The notes below the pieces were generated by a model, which made no database searches, was not told the DNA's origin, and worked only from the letters and a program-made list of their open reading frames with translations. From NCBI GenBank assembly GCA_017532355.1, contig JAFXJK010000075.1:1-15526 (forward strand): a stretch of DNA of 15,526 nt, in the 5' to 3' direction. Both the position numbers and the translations under genes were made by a program. Positions 1 through 6,242 of the stretch are shown piece after piece. The DNA comes from Oscillospiraceae bacterium (lineage in GTDB: Bacteria > Bacillota_A > Clostridia > Oscillospirales > JAAYXM01). How positions within the stretch are numbered: position 1 is the first letter of the stretch; each line of letters begins with the position of its first letter.

Positions 1-3
1 AGA

Positions 4-46
4 GTTCTCCAAAGGTTGCAAATCTTTGGGAACAACCTTTGGGAAC
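4..46. repeat. Long imperfect hairpin at the left edge
   Basis: Positions 9-18 (CCAAAGGTTG) are the exact reverse complement of 33-42 (CAACCTTTGG). GTTC at 4-7 further pairs with GAAC at 43-46, with only T8 bulged, giving a 14-bp stem and a 14-nt loop. Read on the minus strand it lies about 130 nt downstream of the promoter at 185-213, so it could be the 3' end of a short RNA. What follows the stem on that strand is beyond the window, so a U-tract cannot be checked. On the plus strand no T-run follows, so it is not a terminator in that direction. Confidence 0.6.
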
Positions 47-49
47 AGC
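24..49. repeat. Tandem 13-bp direct repeat (two copies)
   Basis: CTTTGGGAACAAC (24-36) is followed at once by CTTTGGGAACAGC (37-49), differing at one base. The second copy supplies the right arm of the hairpin at 4-46. Closely spaced direct repeats of this size next to a broken tRNA gene could be recombinase arm sites, but no integrase gene is visible in the window, so this is only a possibility. Confidence 0.6.
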
Positions 50-132
50 TAAAAACAACGATATTAAATTTTCAGAAAAGTCCCGTAAAATCAGGGTTTG
101 TAGCGGTTGGGACTTCCTCTAACTTCACTACA

Positions 133-172
133 TTTCGAGTCGTTCTCGTTATGACCACTTCGATACTTCTCC
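133..172 (-). pseudogene. 5' half of a tRNA-Ser(CGA), broken after the anticodon loop
   Basis: On the minus strand, from 172 down, the sequence reads acceptor 5' strand GGAGAAG (172-166), TA, a D-arm starting TCG with loop AAGTGGTCATAA and closing CGA, and then anticodon loop CTCGAAA (139-133) with anticodon CGA at 137-135. This order matches the 5' half of clostridial class II tRNA-Ser (recalled, not searched). The half after the loop is missing: positions 39-43 would be TGTAG, which pairs with the 5' anticodon stem AACGA only at the first pair. No long variable arm, T-arm or closing CTTCTCC follows within the 130 bases left. A consensus promoter sits just upstream, so the remnant may still be transcribed. 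It could be a pseudogene, a recombination scar, or the 5' part of an interrupted tRNA whose 3' part lies outside. Confidence 0.6.
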
Positions 173-184
173 ATAACAAAGGGT

Positions 185-213
185 ATTATACAATAAAAAA
201 GAGAGAATTTCAA
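185..213 (-). promoter_or_regulatory. Strong promoter reading leftwards into the tRNA-Ser half
   Basis: On the minus strand TTGAAA (213-208) and a perfect TATAAT (190-185) are separated by 17 bp. Transcription should start near 178, about six bases before the GGAGAAG of the tRNA-Ser half, which is the usual distance for a tRNA promoter. The promoter is intact although the tRNA is not. Confidence 0.65.
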
Positions 214-261
214 CCATTTTATTGCAAATTCAAAGGATTTTTTGAAAAAGCCAAAAAAGTA

Positions 262-290
262 TTGACAAAAAGTTTTGGATGTCATAAACT
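262..290 (+). promoter_or_regulatory. Promoter of the first glycosidase operon
   Basis: A perfect TTGACA (262-267) is followed after 17 bp by TAAACT (285-290, 4 of 6 consensus bases). Transcription would start near 297, about 34 bases before the ATG at 331. A small dyad, CTTCA-CGT-TGAAG (289-301), covers the -10 edge and start point and might bind a repressor. The rest of 214-261 is AT-rich with nothing else recognised. Confidence 0.6.
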
Positions 291-330
291 TCACGTTGAA
301 GATAATTCGTATCCGGAAGGGGATAATAAT

Positions 331-2100
331 ATGAAGTTTTTCCATGTATATAATGAGGAATGTTTCAAAGGGCTTGAGAAGAACGGCCTTATAAACCGTG
401 ATACAGCTTTTAAGGTGCAGAATGTTTTCTCCGTCCCTCCTAAACGTCAGTTCAATAATATCGCGCGCATTGGCGGTGAGCTTCACTCTCTTATCAAAGA
501 GGGGAAATATCCGTTCTACTGCGACCGCATCGCCGGCGGAATTACATATTATAAATACGCTTATGACCCTGCGCTTATTCGCGAATATGAGAGCCTTCTC
601 GGTGATTGGTTTCTCGGCTTTCAGCTCCACGAGAGCGCATCAAACCGCCGTCAGGGAGACTGGCCTTTCCTCATAAAGAAGACGGGCTCAAAAGGTCCGT
701 ATGACGTCGCACTTCTCGATACCTTCAAGAGCGGACACGCCGTAACTCCCGACGGAGAGGTGCTCCATTCTCTCGGTCACGGTTCAATTTACGATTATGC
801 TAAGATGGTGTTCAAGGAAACACCTGAAGAATATTACGAAGAAATCCGCGAGATGTTCTCACAGCGCCTTGATGAAACGCTTGGTCACATCCTCCCTTGC
901 GACAGCTACTTCCTTATGACAAAGCTTCAGGACGAAATGGGAATGAAGTCATTTATGCCTGAGGTCGGAAGCCAGATCCAGGATATGAGAATCGCCGTAG
1001 CTCTCGCCCGCGGTATCGCAAAGGCATCGGGCAAGACCTGGGGAACATACTACGAGTGCTGGCATCATACCGTGTTTGATGACGGAAAGGTTATCTGCAC
1101 GATGCCGTGCTACAACCTCGACCCGATAAACGAGTGGTATCTTACTCAGGAAACGCACGTTGATGACTTTACGACATACGGCGAAAAGGGCGGAAGCTCA
1201 CGCCTTCTCCAGAACAGAATTTACTACCACGCTCTTATGTCGGGCGCGGACTACTTCTCCGAGGAGTGGGGTCTTAACTGCTCATATTACGATATGCAGG
1301 AGTTTACTCTCTCTCCCTACGGCGAAACGAAGAAAGCATTTATAAACGACGCTCTCGCCCTCCGCGGAATGCGTGCGAAAACTCCGTTTGCAATCGTTCT
1401 CCCGAAGAAGTACTCGGTGGTTGAAATTTACGACCCGTTCCACCCGAAGAAGATAGATGTCACGGACGTTGACAATCTTCGCGTGGAAATCACAGAGCCG
1501 TTTGAGTATATGAACTACACGGTAGGCGCCGAGGACGAGAAGTATTATAAACACGTTCAGGGTGTTATAAATCTCGTATTTGACAGAGATGGAAAGCGCC
1601 ACGGAAACGAGGGCCACGTCATCAAAAATTCGCTCTTCGGCGATATGTTTGACATTATCTATGAGGACACAGCACCTTCTGCAATGGAGAAGTACGACTA
1701 TCTCATCGACGCATCTCCCGACGGTGCGTTTGCAAAGCACGCAGACGGAAAATACCGTGTTCTTGAGAGTGCGGACTTTGAAAAGCTCAAGGAAGAGCTT
1801 TCAAAGCTTATTCCCGAGGTTATGCCCGTTACGGTTTCAGGCCTTTGCTGGATGGTTTCGGAGAATGAGGACGGTCGCCGCTTCCTCTCAATATTCAACA
1901 ACGAGGGGAATATGCGCACTGTCGAACACGGCGATGTTATCGACAATTCATTTGACGAAACGGTTGAGGTTAAGTTTGCATCCTCTTCAGAAATCAAGGT
2001 TATAAAGGAAGGTAGTTTTGCATCCGAAATCACAAAGGTCGATGAAACTACCTACAAGATAAAAGTTCCTGCAACAGCGTTTATCATTATCGAATTTTAA
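331..2100 (+). CDS. Predicted TIM-barrel glycoside hydrolase, family not recognised
   Basis: The product has 589 residues. The ATG at 331 is chosen because GGAAGGGG (315-322) lies eight bases upstream; the frame is open back to position 16, but that stretch covers a promoter and a tRNA remnant and is not coding-like. There is no signal peptide, so it should be cytoplasmic. Residues about 40-345 look like a TIM barrel rich in aromatic and acidic residues, with candidate catalytic acids E211 (in MPEVGSQ) and E311/E312 (in YFSEEWG). Residues about 355-480 resemble the Rossmann/flavodoxin-like domain that follows the barrel in GH42-type enzymes, and about 500-589 form a beta-rich end. This order suggests a clan GH-A-like exo-glycosidase, but I cannot name a family or substrate. 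It is followed after 12 bp by a beta-propeller glycosidase, so the two are probably co-transcribed and act on the same glycan. The glycosidase call is inference from architecture and neighbours. Confidence 0.6.
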   Translation: MKFFHVYNEECFKGLEKNGLINRDTAFKVQNVFSVPPKRQFNNIARIGGELHSLIKEGKYPFYCDRIAGGITYYKYAYDPALIREYESLLGDWFLGFQLHESASNRRQGDWPFLIKKTGSKGPYDVALLDTFKSGHAVTPDGEVLHSLGHGSIYDYAKMVFKETPEEYYEEIREMFSQRLDETLGHILPCDSYFLMTKLQDEMGMKSFMPEVGSQIQDMRIAVALARGIAKASGKTWGTYYECWHHTVFDDGKVICTMPCYNLDPINEWYLTQETHVDDFTTYGEKGGSSRLLQNRIYYHALMSGADYFSEEWGLNCSYYDMQEFTLSPYGETKKAFINDALALRGMRAKTPFAIVLPKKYSVVEIYDPFHPKKIDVTDVDNLRVEITEPFEYMNYTVGAEDEKYYKHVQGVINLVFDRDGKRHGNEGHVIKNSLFGDMFDIIYEDTAPSAMEKYDYLIDASPDGAFAKHADGKYRVLESADFEKLKEELSKLIPEVMPVTVSGLCWMVSENEDGRRFLSIFNNEGNMRTVEHGDVIDNSFDETVEVKFASSSEIKVIKEGSFASEITKVDETTYKIKVPATAFIIIEF

Positions 2101-2112
2101 GGAGAAGAAGAG

Positions 2113-3093
2113 ATGCGAACAGAAACTTATGGCGCAAATTATGTTTATTATGATGCAGATACCGTTATGAAAAAAGGCTATCCGAAGATTAAAAAGCTTG
2201 GCGCGTGCAGTCCGAACGGCGAGATGACACCGTTTGTCTGGAAAGAGCGTCTTTATCGCCTTGAGCTCGTTGATCCGAGTAAGGGATGGAGAAAAGATGA
2301 GGCTAAAGCGGCTATCCGCGATGTTGAGACAGGTGAGTTTCTTTCATACGTTGCCGAGGACAGCTATTTTCATTCCGCATTCATAGATGGAGATGTGGCG
2401 TATGTAACGGGTGTCGATAAAAATCGCCCCGATACCATCCGCATCTATGAGAGCTCCGACCTTATAAACTGGTCCTCTCGCGACCTCTTCACAAACCCCG
2501 GCTGGGCTTACTGCAACACGCAGATTACAAAAGGACATGACGGTTATACAATAATCATCGAATCGGGCCCCGATGCATATCCGGACCTTCCGGATGAAGC
2601 GTATCCGAAAAAGTATGTCGGCAAAAAAGGCTGGACGATGTTTTTTGCAAAATCTCCTGACTTAAAGAATTGGGAATTTATGGATTATGAAAAGCCTTTT
2701 TCAAGAGATGAGGGCACAGGCGGTCCTGCGCTTAAATACTGTGACGGCTGGTACTATCTCCTTGCAGACTGCGTTCTTCCGAGAAAGATTTTCACAAACT
2801 ATATGTACAGAACGCGCGATTTTGAGACCTGGTACGTCGGTTATTATAACCCGATTATAATGCCGTCTGACGAGGATCGCAAAATCTCTCCGAACTACAA
2901 GGATATAACGGAAGAGGAAAGAGAGCGTCTTAAGACTGCGTTCAACGTAAACAACACAGACCTCGACCTTTGCGAGTGGCAGGGAAAGACGTATATCAAC
3001 TACCTCTGCGGAAACCAGCTCGGAAATTACTGGATGTGCGAGGCTATCTGTGATATGCCGCTTGCAGATTTCTTTAAGTCTTATTTTGAATAG
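2113..3093 (+). CDS. Five-bladed beta-propeller glycosidase (GH43/GH32-like fold)
   Basis: The product has 326 residues, the usual size for a single-domain propeller glycosidase, and no signal peptide. The ATG follows the upstream stop by 12 bp, with GGAGAAGAAG directly after that stop as ribosome binding site. The blade pattern 'SxDLxNW' recurs: residues 113-120 (ESSDLINW), 180-187 (KSPDLKNW), and a degenerate copy at 233-240 (RTRDFETW). This repeat is typical of the GH43/GH62/GH32/GH68/GH130 propeller superfamily. The N-terminal CSPNGEMTPFVWKERLYRLE resembles the first blade, where the catalytic base usually sits, but the residue cannot be assigned with confidence. Family and substrate (arabinosyl, xylosyl, fructosyl or other) remain open. 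A strong terminator lies three bases after the stop, closing the two-gene operon. Confidence 0.65.
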   Translation: MRTETYGANYVYYDADTVMKKGYPKIKKLGACSPNGEMTPFVWKERLYRLELVDPSKGWRKDEAKAAIRDVETGEFLSYVAEDSYFHSAFIDGDVAYVTGVDKNRPDTIRIYESSDLINWSSRDLFTNPGWAYCNTQITKGHDGYTIIIESGPDAYPDLPDEAYPKKYVGKKGWTMFFAKSPDLKNWEFMDYEKPFSRDEGTGGPALKYCDGWYYLLADCVLPRKIFTNYMYRTRDFETWYVGYYNPIIMPSDEDRKISPNYKDITEEERERLKTAFNVNNTDLDLCEWQGKTYINYLCGNQLGNYWMCEAICDMPLADFFKSYFE

Positions 3094-3095
3094 GG

Positions 3096-3125
3096 AAAAG
3101 GCAAGGGTTAACCCTTGCCTTTTTT
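3096..3125 (+). terminator. Rho-independent terminator of the two-gene glycosidase operon
   Basis: AAAAGGCAAGGG (3096-3107) pairs with CCCTTGCCTTTT (3112-3123) around the small loop TTAA, and the T-run extends to 3125. It lies directly after the stop at 3093. The A-run on its left side would let it work in the other direction too, but no gene faces it. Confidence 0.85.
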
Positions 3126-3141
3126 AGTCGGAAAATGCCAC

Positions 3142-3170
3142 TGTACAACACATTTCTGATGTGATAAAAT
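3142..3170 (+). promoter_or_regulatory. Promoter of the third glycan enzyme, with an internal dyad
   Basis: TGTACA (3142-3147) and an extended -10, TGA plus TAAAAT (3165-3170, 5 of 6), are 17 bp apart. Between them lies CACAT-TTCTG-ATGTG (3149-3163), a perfect 5+5 dyad ending at the extended -10, a typical place for a repressor. The promoter follows the terminator at 3096-3125, so the gene at 3202 appears to be separately transcribed. Confidence 0.5.
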
Positions 3171-3201
3171 CAAGATAGATTAACCTTATGAGGTGATAGA
3201 A

Positions 3202-5319
3202 ATGATAGTTGAAAAAGCTTATGATTTCAGAAAAAAGCTTCTGACAATTCACGAAAAAAACATAAGAAATTTTGATTATATCCCGAAAGAAAACGAGCTT
3301 GAGGTTCGTGACGGTGTGATAATCGAAATTGGTAATACGGATAATATTGTTATCAACACGGCGGCAAAGGATTTTATCGACTTTCTTGCAACGTCGATGA
3401 ACGTTTCCGCAACGTTCTCCAAAAAGGGAGAAAGTAAGGGTAAAAACGTCATCCGTCTTGCTCTTGCAAAGGATGAGAGAGTCTCTCTCGGCGAGGCAGA
3501 GGGATACAAAGGCTTCTTTATCAACGTAGCAGACGGTATTGAGGTTTATGGTTACGACGACCGCGGCGTTGCGGCGGCGCTCTACTACCTTGAAGACCTT
3601 ATGACCTTTGCTCACGCGCCTTACATCAAGCGCGGCGAAATTCGCAAAAAGCCTGCAATGGCTCCGCTTATGGTGCACTCAGGCTACGGTATGGAAGAGT
3701 GGCCCGATGACTATCTCTCCCGTATTGCCCACGAGGGACGCGATGCAATCCTTGTTTTCACAACGGGCATCAACCAGACAAGAGTCGGTTACCTCGACTT
3801 CAACTCGCTTATTGACCGTGCCGCAAAGTACGGTATTGACGTTTATGCTTACAGCTTCTTCAAGAGCCTTGTCCATCCCGACGACGAGGGTGCAGAGGAG
3901 TATTACGACAGCACCTACGGCGAGCTTTTCCGCCGTTGCCCGGGTCTTCGCGGCGTAACGATGGTCGGTGAGGTCGTTGAGGCAAGAAGCCGCGACCCGC
4001 ACGCTTCAAAATGGCTCTCGACAGATCCTCAGCCCGAAATTCCTGACGGAAAGCCCTGGCCGGGCTGGTACCCGTGTGAGGAAGTTGCGCGCCTTATGGA
4101 GGTCGTCAAGAACGCTGTAAGAAACGTAAAGCCTGATGCGGACATCGTTCTCTGGAGCTATAACTGGGGATTTCAGCCTGAAGAGGCAAGAATTGCGCTC
4201 ATCAATAAGCTCCCGACGGATATCACCTTTGAAGCAACCTTTGAGATGTTCGACAACAAAACGGTTGACGGCGTAACAATGGCGGTTTCCGACTACTCAC
4301 TCTCTTACGCAGGCCCGGGACCGTACTTCACAAGCGAAGCGATTGCGGCGAAGAAACGCGGTATCCGCTTCTATGCGATGACGCAGTCTGCAGGTGTCAC
4401 GTGGGACTTCGGTATGGTTCCGTTTGAGCCGATGCCGTATCAGTGGATGAGAAGATACGAGGGTATCCGCCATGCTATCACGGAATGGAATCTCTGCGGA
4501 AGTATGGACGCTCACCACCACGGCTTTACCCCGTCCATCATAACAAAGTTCTCAAAGCACGCTTTCCTCATGCCCTTTGAGCCGCTTGATGAAATTCTCG
4601 ATAAAATTCTTATCTCCGAATACGGTGAGGAAAACCTCGAAACGGTAAAGCGGGCATTCGACCTCTGGAGCGAGGGTATAACCCACTATGTCCCGTCTCA
4701 CGCGGACTTTACAGGCCCCGGACGCGTCGGCCCTGCATATCCGTTCACAATCTACCACAAGTCAAAGCCTGCAAAGCAGCCTGAGGCTATGTTCGGTTCG
4801 CTTGTTGTCGGACTTGGATATGCAACCGGTATGGAGCACGCGGCATTCGTTTCCGAGCCGCTTCGCGAGTGTATCTTAAATCTTCGTATTCATACGGAGC
4901 TCAAGGAACTTGCGACAATGCGCCGTCTTATGGACGAGGGTATTGCGCTCTTTGAGACGGTAAAGAACCCGAACGAAAAGCTTCTCCGTATGATAAACCT
5001 CGGTAAGTACATCGCAAACTGCGTAACGACAAACTACAATGCAAAGCAGTTCTACATTTTAAAGTGCCGTATGAACGCCGAGTTCACAAAGGACGGCCTC
5101 AATAAGATTCTTGACGAGATGGAAGCTCTTCTCCACGCGGAGATTGAGAACGCGAGAAACACAATTCCGCTTGTCGAGGTGGATTCGCGCCTCGGCTGGG
5201 AGCCGTCGATGCTCTATCTCGGGGATCGCGAGCATCTCGAATGGAAGATCCGCCAGGTTGAGTATGTTCTCAACTTCGAGATGAAGAAGCTTCGCAACGC
5301 AACGAATTTTGATAAATAA
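3202..5319 (+). CDS. GH20-type N-terminal domain plus TIM-barrel protein, predicted glycosidase
   Basis: The product has 705 residues and no signal peptide. The start is ATG 3202 because AGGTGA (3191-3196) lies five bases upstream; the in-frame GTG at 3193 falls inside that ribosome binding site. Residues about 35-150 resemble the alpha/beta domain that precedes the barrel in GH20, GH67 and GH84 enzymes: GYKGFFINVADGIEVYGYDD followed by RGVAAALYYLEDL is the typical 'G..Y.I.V.D.I.I.G.D.RG...AL..L' pattern. Residues about 155-430 look like a TIM barrel, with E257 and E260 (in MVGEVVEAR) as candidate catalytic acids and further motifs LWSYNWG (317-323) and DAHHHGF (436-442). The rest, up to 705, is mainly helical with few recognisable motifs. 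I cannot assign a GH family. Own promoter and own terminator make it a single-gene unit. Neighbours suggest it works on the same glycan as the two upstream enzymes. Confidence 0.55.
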   Translation: MIVEKAYDFRKKLLTIHEKNIRNFDYIPKENELEVRDGVIIEIGNTDNIVINTAAKDFIDFLATSMNVSATFSKKGESKGKNVIRLALAKDERVSLGEAEGYKGFFINVADGIEVYGYDDRGVAAALYYLEDLMTFAHAPYIKRGEIRKKPAMAPLMVHSGYGMEEWPDDYLSRIAHEGRDAILVFTTGINQTRVGYLDFNSLIDRAAKYGIDVYAYSFFKSLVHPDDEGAEEYYDSTYGELFRRCPGLRGVTMVGEVVEARSRDPHASKWLSTDPQPEIPDGKPWPGWYPCEEVARLMEVVKNAVRNVKPDADIVLWSYNWGFQPEEARIALINKLPTDITFEATFEMFDNKTVDGVTMAVSDYSLSYAGPGPYFTSEAIAAKKRGIRFYAMTQSAGVTWDFGMVPFEPMPYQWMRRYEGIRHAITEWNLCGSMDAHHHGFTPSIITKFSKHAFLMPFEPLDEILDKILISEYGEENLETVKRAFDLWSEGITHYVPSHADFTGPGRVGPAYPFTIYHKSKPAKQPEAMFGSLVVGLGYATGMEHAAFVSEPLRECILNLRIHTELKELATMRRLMDEGIALFETVKNPNEKLLRMINLGKYIANCVTTNYNAKQFYILKCRMNAEFTKDGLNKILDEMEALLHAEIENARNTIPLVEVDSRLGWEPSMLYLGDREHLEWKIRQVEYVLNFEMKKLRNATNFDK

Positions 5320-5323
5320 AATC

Positions 5324-5356
5324 AAACCGCTTCGTAGGTATCTGCGAGGCGGTTTT
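5324..5356 (+). terminator. Terminator after the third glycan enzyme
   Basis: AAACCGCTTCG (5324-5334) pairs with CGAGGCGGTTT (5345-5355) with one T-G wobble and a 10-nt loop, just after the stop at 5319. The T-run is short (four bases, then CGTCCTCTT), so termination may be partial. Confidence 0.7.
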
Positions 5357-5363
5357 CGTCCTC

Positions 5364-5392
5364 TTGCAAAAGAAAAATTGAAATGATATAAT
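5364..5392 (+). promoter_or_regulatory. Near-consensus promoter of the HAD phosphatase gene
   Basis: TTGCAA (5364-5369), a 17-bp spacer and a perfect extended -10, TGA plus TATAAT (5387-5392). Transcription should start near 5399, about 23 bases before the ATG, with AAAGGA (5409-5414) as ribosome binding site. No operator is evident, so the gene is probably expressed constitutively. Confidence 0.75.
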
Positions 5393-5421
5393 AAGAATAC
5401 AGCAAAAGAAAGGAAAAATTT

Positions 5422-6204
5422 ATGGAAAGATTACTTAACAAACAAGGTTTTATATGTGATATGGACGGTGTCATATACCACGGTAACCGTCTTCTTGATG
5501 GTGCGAAGGAGTTTCTCGACTGGCTGAAAGTCAATAACAAGCATTACCTCTTCCTCACCAATTCAGGTCAGTACACCCCGAAGGAGCTTCAGCAGAAGCT
5601 TGCGCGTCTTGGACTTGATGTTGACGAGTCGCATTTTTACACGAGTGCTCTTGCGACGGCGCATTTTCTCGAGAGTCAGGCACCCGGTTGCAGTGCATTT
5701 GTTATGGGTGAGCACGGTATTCACAATGCGCTTTTTGAAAAGGGCATTACATATAACGACGTAAACCCCGACTATGTCGTAGTCGGCGAGCCGAGCGGAT
5801 ATAACCCCGATATGATTGCAAAGGCGATACGTCTTATCGAAAAGGGAGCAAAGCTCATCGGCACAAACTATGACTTAACGGGCCCGACAGAGAGCGGAAT
5901 TGTGCCTGCGTGCCGCGCTTTTCTCGCACCGATTGAGCTTATCACGGGGCGTCAGGCGTACTACGTCGGAAAGCCGAATCCCCTTATGATGAGAACGGGC
6001 CTTAAAATTCTCGGCGTTCACTCGGAGGATGCCGCGATTGTAGGAGACAGAATGGATACCGACATCGTCGCAGGAATCGAGACGGGCATTGATACCGTCC
6101 TTGTCCTTTCGGGCGTAACGACGATGGAGGAATGCAGCAAGTTCCCGTACCGTCCGCGAATTATTCTTAACGGAGTAGGGGATATTCCGAAAGCCGCAAA
6201 ATAA
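5422..6204 (+). CDS. HAD superfamily (IIA, NagD-like) sugar phosphatase
   Basis: The product has 260 residues, the normal length for NagD/AraL-type subfamily IIA enzymes, which remove phosphate from sugar phosphates and other small metabolites in the cytoplasm. All four HAD motifs are present: motif I DMDGV with nucleophile D13 and acid/base D15; motif II LTNSG (T46, N47, S48); motif III lysine K184 in GKPNP; motif IV GDRMDTD (D209, D214). The C2-type cap between motifs II and III is also of normal size. The start is fixed by AAAGGA seven bases upstream. It has its own strong promoter and a terminator directly after its stop, so a link to the glycan genes upstream is by position only. Substrate cannot be predicted within this broad-specificity family. 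Confidence 0.88.
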   Translation: MERLLNKQGFICDMDGVIYHGNRLLDGAKEFLDWLKVNNKHYLFLTNSGQYTPKELQQKLARLGLDVDESHFYTSALATAHFLESQAPGCSAFVMGEHGIHNALFEKGITYNDVNPDYVVVGEPSGYNPDMIAKAIRLIEKGAKLIGTNYDLTGPTESGIVPACRAFLAPIELITGRQAYYVGKPNPLMMRTGLKILGVHSEDAAIVGDRMDTDIVAGIETGIDTVLVLSGVTTMEECSKFPYRPRIILNGVGDIPKAAK

Positions 6205-6208
6205 AAAC

Positions 6209-6242
6209 AAGACGGAGAAGTTCAACTTCTCCGTCTTTTTTT
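6209..6242. terminator. Bidirectional terminator between convergent genes
   Basis: AAGACGGAGAAG (6209-6220) pairs perfectly with CTTCTCCGTCTT (6226-6237) over a 5-nt loop, with T-run 6236-6242 for the plus strand and an A-rich left flank that becomes a T-rich tail for the minus strand. It serves the phosphatase gene on the left and the lipoprotein gene on the right, whose stop codon (6241-6243) begins at the T-run. Confidence 0.88.

Noticed and set aside
1..172. Group I intron inside the anticodon loop of the tRNA-Ser
   Set aside because: Group I introns do interrupt bacterial tRNAs at this place, but in the 130 bases available I find no internal guide pairing with the 5' exon and no conserved P7-like core; the left part is outside the window, so it stays only a remote option.
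16..330. In-frame N-terminal extension of the first glycosidase
   Set aside because: The stretch covers a TTGACA promoter, a minus-strand TATAAT promoter and the tRNA-Ser half, and the ATG at 331 has a strong ribosome binding site while the ATG at 16 has none.
214..330. Riboswitch in the leader of the first glycosidase operon
   Set aside because: The predicted leader is only about 34 bases long, too short for a known riboswitch.
91..630. Minus-strand open frame of 179 codons through the tRNA remnant and into the first glycosidase
   Set aside because: Its end is the translation of the tRNA-Ser half and the rest is antisense to the glycosidase; no ribosome binding site or domain.
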